Origin: CAG-390 sp045531455
GTDB lineage: Bacteria; Bacillota; Clostridia; Oscillospirales; CAG-272
DNA: 10,825 nt
Direction of reading: 5' to 3'
NCBI GenBank assembly: GCA_045531455.1
Contig: JAZSEA010000065.1
Coordinates: forward strand, 1 to 10,825
This document shows, in pieces, positions 5,772 through 10,825 of this stretch; position 1 is the stretch's first letter, and the number at the start of each line of letters is the position of its first letter. The translations under genes and the position numbers were made by a program. Below the pieces are notes generated by a model. It did no database searches and was not told the origin of the DNA. It worked only from the letters and a program-made list of their open reading frames with translations.

Positions 5772-6358
5772 AGGATAAATTAAAGATCCCCTACCCCGTG
5801 ATTGTGGAGGGAAAATACGACAAATTGCGCCTCTCGTCGGTTATCGAGGCGCAGATAATAGCGACCGACGGCTTCGGGATCTTCAAAAATCACGAGCGCG
5901 CCGCCCTTTTGCGTGCGCTTGCGCGGAAAACTCCGCTGATCGTGCTGACCGATCCCGACGGCGCGGGCAGGCTGATCCGCTCGCATATTTCGGGGATTTT
6001 GCCTAAAGACAAGATCATCTGTCTCCACATCCCGAAGATCGAGGGAAAGGAAAAGCGCAAAAAGGAGCCCTCTGCCGAGGGCTTTCTCGGCGTTGAGGGC
6101 GTCGAGCGCGAGTTGATCTACGACCTCTTTCTGCCCTACACGAACCCCGATATGACCGCAAAGATCGAGGAAAATCCGCTCACGCCCGCAATCCTTTGCC
6201 GCGACGGACTCACGGGCGCACCCGACAGCCAAGCAAAGCGCGACGCCGTCGGCGCAGTCTTCGGATTGCCGTCGGGAATGAACGCTAAAGCCTTCCTCGC
6301 GGCGGTAAAATGCGTCGCAACATATGAGGATTATTTAGAGGCTTTGAAAAAAGCATAA
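5768..6358 (+). CDS. Toprim-domain protein, RNase M5-like (DUF4093 family)
   Basis: 196 residues. The N-terminal Toprim domain is recognisable from VIVEGKYDK (Glu14) and IVLTDPDGAG (Asp62, Asp64), the acidic residues that bind Mg2+. The middle (PKIEGKEKRKKEPSAEGFLGVEG) and the C-terminal helical part (LCRDGLTG...LPSGMNAKAFLAAV...YEDYLEAL) fit the clostridial proteins annotated as DUF4093 or RNase M5. RNase M5 (RnmV) cuts 5S rRNA precursors in low-GC Gram-positives. I am sure of the Toprim assignment, less so that this copy does exactly that job, so I give no symbol. It overlaps uppP by 4 nt and must be coupled to it in translation. Two other Met codons inside the Toprim fold are too late to be starts. 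Confidence 0.88.
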   Translation: MKDKLKIPYPVIVEGKYDKLRLSSVIEAQIIATDGFGIFKNHERAALLRALARKTPLIVLTDPDGAGRLIRSHISGILPKDKIICLHIPKIEGKEKRKKEPSAEGFLGVEGVERELIYDLFLPYTNPDMTAKIEENPLTPAILCRDGLTGAPDSQAKRDAVGAVFGLPSGMNAKAFLAAVKCVATYEDYLEALKKA

Positions 6359-6403
6359 TCAACGCAAAAACTATATTCATTTGCACAAATTGAATTATCA
6401 TTC

Positions 6404-6544
6404 GTAGGGACCGACGTCCTCGGCGGTCCGATCCCAATGTACATATTGCTTTGCACTTAATCAAGAAAATCTCATTATGTATTCTTGATTTCAGACACAT
6501 GTTTAATATAATGCCCACGGACCGCCGAGGACGTCGGTCCCTAC
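6404..6544. mobile_element. MITE-like element: two perfect 27-bp inverted repeats around an 87-bp centre
   Basis: 6404-6430 and 6518-6544 are exact reverse complements, beginning GTAGGGACCGACG at the outer ends. Each arm is itself partly self-complementary (GGACCG with CGGTCC). The A/T-rich centre holds a further 9-bp inverted repeat, AATCAAGAA with TTCTTGATT, so the whole element can fold into one long hairpin with an inner stem-loop. No coding capacity. It lies in the 252-bp gap between the Toprim gene and a small unknown gene. No clear target-site duplication is visible beside the ends. It could also act as a terminator for the uppP operon, although no T-run follows. Confidence 0.75.
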
Positions 6545-6610
6545 AGACTCGTAAAATCATTCTTACTAATTATTTTATCATCTCTCGTATTTGTAAAACA
6601 GGAAAAATCA

Positions 6611-6988
6611 ATGAAGATCTATATCGCTTACGAAGGTATTCCGCCCGAAACATTTGAAAGCTATATCGTGCAGAAGGATTGGCGAGACGTTATTATTGAA
6701 CAAACCGGTCGGTACTATCTTGTAGAGATCATTACGATGGAACGCCTTGAATGCGAATACAGATTCGCTGTACAGAGAGGCGAGACGGCTACACTTGATC
6801 TGCCGACGGTTATTGCCGACAGCGTTTCAAAGGAACGAGTCATTGAATTACTCTTGAACGCCGATCCCTCGTGGTTTGATGCGCTGACTCCGATAAATTT
6901 CAATTCCAAATACTTCAACAATGCTTATCCGCATTTTGCAAAGATCGATGATCTGACCTGCATATACGATTCGGATACTGACAATTGA
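6611..6988 (+). CDS. small protein of unknown function
   Basis: 125 residues, no signal peptide or membrane helix. The start ATG has CAGGA about 6-10 nt upstream, a modest ribosome binding site. The N-terminus MKIYIAYEG predicts a beta strand. The middle (RYYLVEIITMERLECEYRFAVQRGETATLDLP) is strand-rich, followed by a helix (SKERVIELLLN) and an aromatic, acidic tail. Composition is more A/T-rich than uppP and the GDPD gene on either side. I do not recognise the family. It is flanked by the MITE-like inverted repeat on one side and a stem-loop-rich gap on the other, in keeping with an accessory gene placed between two core operons. It could be a lone immunity-type protein, but that is a guess. 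Confidence 0.6.
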   Translation: MKIYIAYEGIPPETFESYIVQKDWRDVIIEQTGRYYLVEIITMERLECEYRFAVQRGETATLDLPTVIADSVSKERVIELLLNADPSWFDALTPINFNSKYFNNAYPHFAKIDDLTCIYDSDTDN

Positions 6989-7052
6989 ATTACACGCATT
7001 GATGGCAAACGATATTTAGAAAGCTAAACAATAAGGTTCGCGCTCTCTTTCT

Positions 7053-7077
7053 CCCCTTCCCGTAAACCGGGAAGGGG
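7053..7077. repeat. GC-rich hairpin in the gap after the small unknown gene
   Basis: CCCCTTCCCG (7053-7062) pairs perfectly with CGGGAAGGGG (7068-7077) across TAAAC. It continues into a G-rich tail (GCGGGGGTGGG). No U-tract follows, so it is not a standard intrinsic terminator. It looks like another dispersed REP-type hairpin. The stretch 6989-7052 shows nothing else. Confidence 0.7.
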
Positions 7078-7136
7078 GCGGGGGTGGGTCCCGATTTGAA
7101 ATATGTTAAATTATCGGATATCGTCCTCGGATATGT

Positions 7137-7352
7137 GCGGGCGCGAAATTACCTGTTTGAGCCCGCAGAGAAATGATATCTCTATAGAATTGCGCGTCCG
7201 AATAGGACGCGCGGGGTGAAGGAGCGAAAACCACCCCGGTGGGGCGGTTTTACTCCTTCCGGAATGCCGGCGGGGCGCCGTCATTCCGAAGCGCATTTCG
7301 GGGCGTTGCCCCGCGCCCCACAAGAGAAACTTTTTGAAAAAAGTTTCTCTTG
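7137..7352. repeat. cluster of six stem-loops; composite repeat or structured RNA
   Basis: Six inverted repeats follow one another. GCGGGC 7137-7142 pairs with 7161-7166. GCGCGTCC 7192-7199 pairs with 7205-7212. Positions 7218-7251 hold a long interrupted stem (GAAGGAG, AAAACC, CCCC), closed by 7253-7259. GGAATG 7261-7266 pairs with 7282-7287, with an inner CGGCG/CGCCG. CGGGGC 7299-7304 pairs with 7308-7313. CAAGAGAAACTTTTT 7321-7335 pairs with 7338-7352. The open frame on the minus strand (7111-7323) merely reads through these stems. The block fills most of the 413-bp gap before the GDPD gene. Density and perfection of pairing exceed chance. I cannot tell a repeat element from a transcribed RNA. 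Confidence 0.75.
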
Positions 7353-7378
7353 ACTCTTCAAAAACTTCAAGCTAAATT
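7350..7378 (+). promoter_or_regulatory. weak candidate promoter of the GDPD-DAGK operon
   Basis: TTGACT (7350-7355) and TAAATT (7373-7378) are 17 nt apart. A perfect TATAAT at 7378-7383 has no good -35 at the right distance. The -35 would overlap the last bases of the preceding hairpin, and the transcript would begin just before the AAGGA of the gene. Tentative. Confidence 0.3.
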
Positions 7379-7401
7379 ATAATTTAAGGAAGATAAAAAA
7401 T

Positions 7402-8106
7402 ATGAAAAAATTCTGTGCACATCGCGGTCTCTCGAAGCTGACGCCCGAGAACACTCTGCCCGCTTTTGCGGCGGCTCTCGCGCTCGGCGCGGACGAGATC
7501 GAATTCGATATCAGACTCACCAAGGACGGGAAGCTCATCGTCTCCCACGACGGCACCCTTGAGCGCATTTCCGACGGCGAGGGCAAGCTCAAGGAAAAAA
7601 CTCTCGACGAGCTTTTGAAGCTCAATATCGGCATCAAGCACGGCTGGGAGGTCGGCTTCTGTACCGCAGAGGAGGTCTTTGCGCAGTTCGCGAACAAGAT
7701 CGTCTTCAATATGCACCTCAAGGAGCACGGCGAGGACGGTTACCTCATCAAAGAGCTCGTAAAATTAGTTGAAAAATACGACGCTTGGGAAAACGTCTAC
7801 TTCGCCGGCTCGCCCTCCGAGCTCGAATGGATGGAAAAGGTCGCGCCCGAGATCCCGCGTACAGCGATCCAGCTCCCCCGCGACACCGTCGAGATATACG
7901 AAATGGCAACGAAATACCATTGCACAGGCGTTCAGTTCTGGCTCGGAATGTTCGACGAGGAGCTGATCGAAAAGATGCACGCCGCAGGCATCCGTTGCAA
8001 CCTCTACTACGCCGATACGCCCGAGGACTACGACAAATATTTCTCGATGGGCATCGATACGCTTCTGACAAATCGCATGGATCTCGCTAATAAATGGAGA
8101 AAATGA
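7402..8106 (+). CDS. glycerophosphodiester phosphodiesterase (GDPD family)
   Basis: 234 residues, the usual length for a cytosolic GDPD. It hydrolyses glycerophosphodiesters to glycerol-3-phosphate and an alcohol. The family's key segments are present in order: HRG (His7, Arg8), PENT at 15-18, EIEFDIRLTKDG with Glu34 and Asp36 as metal ligands, and SHD with the second catalytic histidine (His49). The TIM-barrel strands continue through to GIDTLLTNRMDLA at the C-terminus, which is also typical. AAGGA at 7386-7390 supports the start. No signal peptide, so the substrate is intracellular deacylated lipid or imported headgroup diester. The 3' end overlaps the diacylglycerol-kinase family gene, which suggests joint use in lipid or teichoic-acid turnover. 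The symbol glpQ is avoided because that name is used for periplasmic forms. Confidence 0.93.
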   Translation: MKKFCAHRGLSKLTPENTLPAFAAALALGADEIEFDIRLTKDGKLIVSHDGTLERISDGEGKLKEKTLDELLKLNIGIKHGWEVGFCTAEEVFAQFANKIVFNMHLKEHGEDGYLIKELVKLVEKYDAWENVYFAGSPSELEWMEKVAPEIPRTAIQLPRDTVEIYEMATKYHCTGVQFWLGMFDEELIEKMHAAGIRCNLYYADTPEDYDKYFSMGIDTLLTNRMDLANKWRK

Positions 8107-9032
8107 AAAACGTAACTCTGATCGTAAACCCCGTTTCGGGAAAACTCAAGGGCAAGGCGGCGCTCTTCGGCGTCATCGAGGCTCTTGCCGCCAACGACAT
8201 CGCCCCCACCGTCCTCCTGACCAAGGAGCGCGGACACGCGATAAAGCTTGCCGAGGATGCGGCGCATCTTCACGCCGAGGGCAGATGCGACGCCGTTTTC
8301 TGCTGCGGCGGCGACGGCACACTCAACGAGGTGCTGACGGGTCTGCGTGCCGCGCACTCAAAAATGCCCGTCGGATATATCCCCGCGGGCACAACGAACG
8401 ATTTCGCCAACGGACTCGGACTTCCGCTCGATCCTCCCGAGGCGGCACGCGAGATCGCCATCAATCTCAACCGCGGACGTCTTCTGAATTTCGACATCGG
8501 ACGCTTCGGCGGAGACAGATTCTTCAGCTATATCGCCTCCTTCGGCGCATTTTCGTCACCGTCATACACGACCTCGCAGGAAGCAAAGAACAATCTCGGC
8601 TACTTCGCCTACGTCTTGAGCGGCGTCAACGACTTCTTCAAGATCAAGCCGATCCGCACCGTCTGCACCACCTCCGAGGGCAAGCGCATCATCGCCGATC
8701 TCGCCTTCGGCGCGGTCAGCAACACGCGCTCGGTCGGCGGCATCGTCAAGCTCGGCGAGGACGAGGTCGATATGTGCGACGGGCTTTTCGAGGTCGTCCT
8801 TGTCACTATGCCCGAAAATCCCGCCGAGCTCAGCCAGATCGCTACCGCAGTTATGCAGTCCAACCTCCACGACTGCAAGCTGATCAAATTCTTCCGCACA
8901 CGCCACGTAACCTTCGAGATGAAGAAGGGCACGCCCTGGACCCTCGACGGCGAGAAGGCTATCTGCCCCGGCAAAGTCACCGTAACGAACATCCCCCACG
9001 CGGCGAATCTGATTCTCGATACGAAAAAGTGA
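8094..9032 (+). CDS. diacylglycerol kinase catalytic-domain lipid kinase (DgkB/YegS family)
   Basis: 312 residues. The N-terminal nucleotide-binding half shows NPVSGK (12-17), CGGDGTLNEV (71-80) and PAGTTNDFA (97-105). The C-terminal beta-sandwich half ends with WTLDGEKA, the usual late motif of this family. Members phosphorylate diacylglycerol or related lipids at the inner membrane face. In Gram-positives DgkB returns diacylglycerol released by lipoteichoic acid synthesis to phosphatidic acid. I am sure of the family, not of the substrate. Two starts are possible: ATG 8094 (13-nt overlap with the GDPD gene) or ATG 8103 (4-nt ATGA overlap, MKNVTLIVNP), and the second fits the pattern of the neighbouring pairs. 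Coupling with the GDPD is certain either way. The operon ends at the terminator at 9108-9136. Confidence 0.92.
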   Translation: MEKMKNVTLIVNPVSGKLKGKAALFGVIEALAANDIAPTVLLTKERGHAIKLAEDAAHLHAEGRCDAVFCCGGDGTLNEVLTGLRAAHSKMPVGYIPAGTTNDFANGLGLPLDPPEAAREIAINLNRGRLLNFDIGRFGGDRFFSYIASFGAFSSPSYTTSQEAKNNLGYFAYVLSGVNDFFKIKPIRTVCTTSEGKRIIADLAFGAVSNTRSVGGIVKLGEDEVDMCDGLFEVVLVTMPENPAELSQIATAVMQSNLHDCKLIKFFRTRHVTFEMKKGTPWTLDGEKAICPGKVTVTNIPHAANLILDTKK

Positions 9033-9072
9033 TCAGCGGTCAGTGGTCCGAAAAAGCGACAACCGTTTGACT

Positions 9073-9092
9073 AAAAGTTTGATCAAACTTTT
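9073..9092. repeat. perfect 20-bp palindrome
   Basis: AAAAGTTTGATCAAACTTTT is its own reverse complement, and CAAAGTTT repeats part of it just downstream. It sits between the lipid kinase stop and the terminator. It may be an operator-like site or a dispersed repeat. The nearby 9033-9060 (AGCGGTCAGTGGTC) vaguely recalls the heptamer repeats but is too degenerate to call. Confidence 0.6.
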
Positions 9093-9107
9093 CAAAGTTT
9101 ATTGAAT

Positions 9108-9136
9108 AAAACCGACGCCCGCCGGCGTCGGGTTTT
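9108..9136 (+). terminator. intrinsic terminator of the GDPD-DAGK operon
   Basis: CCGACGCC (9112-9119) pairs with GGCGTCGG (9124-9131) across CGCC. It is preceded by AAAA and followed by G and TTTT, then CATCTTTT. A strong GC stem with a T-rich tail on the plus strand, and AAAA on the other side, so it may act in both directions. It separates the lipid operon from the sulfatase promoter 11 nt later. Confidence 0.85.
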
Positions 9137-9146
9137 CATCTTTTCC

Positions 9147-9175
9147 TTGACAGGGACACCAAAGCGTGGTATAAT
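9147..9175 (+). promoter_or_regulatory. consensus sigma-A promoter of the sulfatase gene
   Basis: TTGACA (9147-9152) and TATAAT (9170-9175) are both perfect consensus boxes with the optimal 17-nt spacer. Transcription would begin near 9182, giving a leader of roughly 28 nt before the ATG at 9210. There is no room for a long regulatory leader. The match predicts strong transcription unless a repressor acts on it. Confidence 0.92.
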
Positions 9176-9209
9176 TAAATTGTATCATCATTCTGTAACG
9201 GAGGCTCAT

Positions 9210-10673
9210 ATGAAACCCAAGCACATACTTCTCATTATGTCCGACCAGTGCCGTGCCGATGCTCTCGGCCCCTACGGTAACACCTACGCGCAGACTCCCG
9301 CGCTCAACGCGATCGCCGACGGCGCATGCGTTTTCAACCGTGCCGTAACCCCCTCCCCCGTTTGCGTTCCCGCGCGCCTCTCGCTCCTTGCGGGTCAGTA
9401 CGTCAACCGCACGGGCAACTCGAACAACAACCCGAAGACCTGCTACACGGGCGAGGGCTTCTATTCGATGCTCACGAAGGCGGGCTTTGAATCCTGCTGT
9501 GTCGGTAAGATGCATCACGTCTGGGACAGATACGGACTGATGGGCTTCTCCTCGCGCCACACACAGGAAGAACTCGCTGCCGAGGGCGACGATTACACCG
9601 AATATATCAAAAATTCTCCCTACAAAAACGTCTTCGATTACAACGGTCAGCGCAGCGATATGTACTACGTTCCGCAGGTAAGCCAGCTCCCCGCAGAGGC
9701 GCATCCGACACAGTGGATCGGCGACCGCTCGGTTGAATTCATCGAGAATTGCGACCCCGAAAAGCCGATGTTTCTGATGTCGTCCTTCATCCATCCGCAT
9801 CCGCCCTTCTGCCCGCCCGCGCCCTGGAACAAGCTCTTCCGCGATATGCCCGAGGCTCCCTTCGTGCCCGAGGAGACTCCCGATCTCAAATTCCTTCTGC
9901 CTCCCGCATTTGACCTTGACGGAGTTCTCCATATGACCGACTACGACATCCGCCGCGCGAAGAACTACTACTATGCTTGCGTCTCCTTTATGGATTACCA
10001 GATCGGACGCATCACCGACGCGCTCAAGAAGAAGGGTATGTACGAGGACACCGTCATCCTCTTCATCTCCGACCACGGCGAGACCCTCGGCGACTACCGC
10101 CACGCGGGCAAGCGCACGATGCTTTCCTCGGCAAACCGCATTCCCTTCATTCTCCGTGTTCCCGGAATGGACGGCGTCGAGAGAAACGATCCCGTATCCC
10201 TCGTTGACGTTGCGCCCACACTCCTCTCGCTCTTCGGAATCGATTACGATCCCGCCGAGTTCGACGGCATAGACATCCTCTCGGGCAAGCACTCGGAGGT
10301 CTACTCGCAGTACGAATGCGGCGAGAAGGCTTGCTATATGGTTGCCGCAGAGAAGGATAAGCTGATCTACAGCCGCGAGTACGACAAATACGCCTATTTC
10401 GACGAGTGCCCCGAGCACGTCAACAAGTACGATGAGGGCGGCGAGCGTGTCGCGTACCTCAAAGCACTTCTCGACGCTCATATGGCGGACGACAAATGCG
10501 ATATCGCCAAAAATCCGAATAAAAAAGCGGGCGGCGGCACGAAAAAGAAGAAATTCCAGGATTTCGGCAATGCCAGAATGGACCACGTCTTCCGCGCCGA
10601 CGAGGAAGCCGCACGCATCCCCGAGGGATATAGGATCGATCTGCGTAGATTTGAGGGAGAAACGCTTGAATAA
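9210..10673 (+). CDS. cysteine-type sulfatase (alkaline phosphatase superfamily)
   Basis: 487 residues, no signal peptide, so probably cytosolic. The sulfatase signature CVPARLSLLAG begins at Cys52, the residue that is converted to formylglycine. In anaerobes this is done by the radical-SAM enzyme anSME, which is not in this window. Other active-site elements: ILLIMSDQCRAD (Asp12 and Gln13 as metal ligands), GKMH (Lys100, His102), SSFIHPHPPF (His195/197), FISDHGE (Asp288, His289) and Lys301. These fit hydrolysis of an organic sulfate ester from a sugar or aryl compound. GGAGG (9200-9204) and the consensus promoter just upstream fix the start at ATG 9210; an in-frame ATG at 9102 lies before the terminator and is rejected. 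The C-terminal 40 residues include a Lys-rich stretch (NPNKKAGGGTKKKKF) that looks like a linker. Substrate unknown. Single-gene transcription unit as far as seen. Confidence 0.93.
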   Translation: MKPKHILLIMSDQCRADALGPYGNTYAQTPALNAIADGACVFNRAVTPSPVCVPARLSLLAGQYVNRTGNSNNNPKTCYTGEGFYSMLTKAGFESCCVGKMHHVWDRYGLMGFSSRHTQEELAAEGDDYTEYIKNSPYKNVFDYNGQRSDMYYVPQVSQLPAEAHPTQWIGDRSVEFIENCDPEKPMFLMSSFIHPHPPFCPPAPWNKLFRDMPEAPFVPEETPDLKFLLPPAFDLDGVLHMTDYDIRRAKNYYYACVSFMDYQIGRITDALKKKGMYEDTVILFISDHGETLGDYRHAGKRTMLSSANRIPFILRVPGMDGVERNDPVSLVDVAPTLLSLFGIDYDPAEFDGIDILSGKHSEVYSQYECGEKACYMVAAEKDKLIYSREYDKYAYFDECPEHVNKYDEGGERVAYLKALLDAHMADDKCDIAKNPNKKAGGGTKKKKFQDFGNARMDHVFRADEEAARIPEGYRIDLRRFEGETLE

Positions 10674-10727
10674 GTGCAGAGTGCAGAGTGCAGAGTTAAG
10701 GAAAATTTCCGAGCAAGCTCGGAAATT
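10674..10727 (-). repeat. composite repeat C: heptamers and hairpin in inverse orientation
   Basis: Three exact copies of GTGCAGA (10674-10694) start right after the sulfatase stop. GTTAAGGAA follows, then a 10-bp stem (10704-10713 with 10718-10727, loop CAAG). Read on the minus strand, the order is hairpin, TTCCTTAA, then CTCTGCA heptamers, the same order as the repeats before the MBL gene and uppP. Its orientation would suit a leader for a minus-strand gene, but no such gene is in the window. Confidence 0.75.
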
Positions 10728-10742
10728 AGTAATACAATAATT

Positions 10743-10786
10743 TTGTTTTGCTTTAATTAACTATTGTTTTGCTATAACGATAGTTA
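10743..10786. promoter_or_regulatory. possible regulatory site: direct and inverted repeats near the right edge
   Basis: TTGTTTTGCT occurs twice, at 10743 and 10764, exactly 21 bp apart. TAACTAT (10758-10764) pairs with ATAGTTA (10780-10786) across 15 nt. The region is A/T-rich and has TATAAC at 10773. It may be an operator or promoter for a gene to the right of the window, which I cannot see. Low confidence. Confidence 0.3.
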
Positions 10787-10825
10787 GGTAAATTAAATAA
10801 AAAGATACTCGGAAATCTTTGAAGT

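Noticed and set aside
7111..7323. Minus-strand open frame of 70 codons in the gap before the GDPD gene
   Set aside because: It reads through a series of stem-loops; the peptide is a by-product of the repeats.
8285..9070. Plus-strand open frame of 261 codons within the lipid kinase gene
   Set aside because: Arginine-rich out-of-frame reading of a GC-rich gene, with no motif and no ribosome binding site.
9099..10586. Long minus-strand open frame of 495 codons opposite the sulfatase
   Set aside because: Antisense shadow caused by GC-rich codon use; no family motif, while the plus strand has the complete sulfatase active site.
10704..10727. Intrinsic terminator after the sulfatase gene
   Set aside because: The stem is followed by AGTAATACAATAA, not a T-run; it fits the composite repeat family better.

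Overview
The window reads as the chromosome of an anaerobic, gut-type Clostridia (Firmicutes) bacterium. Grounds: a DUF4093/RNase M5-like Toprim gene behind uppP, a YrrO/YegQ-type U32 gene, GG(A)GG ribosome binding sites, sigma-A type promoter boxes, and many dispersed hairpin repeats between genes. The core genes are GC-rich, with heavy use of GAG, CGC, GAC and ATC codons. Between them sit small, visibly more A/T-rich genes of unknown function. The species cannot be named from the sequence alone.

Layout: (1) 1-127 is the 3' end of an IS30-family transposase, cut by the window edge. (2) 286-1518 holds two small unknown genes (a membrane protein with a possible PH-like domain, and an acidic cytosolic protein). 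Each is followed within 7 bp by the same hairpin-plus-heptamer repeat. The second gene lies inside a duplication of the leader and first nine codons of the next gene. (3) 1617-3924 is a two-gene unit: an MBL-fold hydrolase and a U32 protein of the tRNA-hydroxylation type. (4) 3925-4886 is a repeat-dense region: an array of mini-hairpins, a 105-bp near-palindrome, a second membrane/PH-like gene broken by a one-base frameshift, a TTAAGAGTAAT array with 21-22 bp period, and another hairpin-plus-heptamer repeat. (5) 4887-6358 is uppP overlapping a Toprim (RNase M5-like) gene. (6) 6359-7401 holds a MITE-like inverted repeat, one small unknown gene, and a 413-bp gap packed with stem-loops. (7) 7402-9032 is a glycerophosphodiester phosphodiesterase overlapping a diacylglycerol-kinase family gene, closed by an intrinsic terminator. 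(8) 9147-10673 is a consensus promoter driving a cysteine-type sulfatase, followed by one more copy of the hairpin-plus-heptamer repeat in the opposite orientation.

The recognisable core genes concern the cell envelope (recycling of the undecaprenyl carrier, turnover of glycerophosphodiesters and diacylglycerol) and RNA maturation or modification. They are translationally coupled pairs (1-nt gap or ATGA-type overlap) rather than one pathway. I found no recognisable defence system, CRISPR array, rRNA or tRNA. The most unusual content is the intergenic architecture: several families of short hairpin repeats that bracket small accessory genes, plus a clear scar where an accessory gene now lies between two copies of a core-gene leader.
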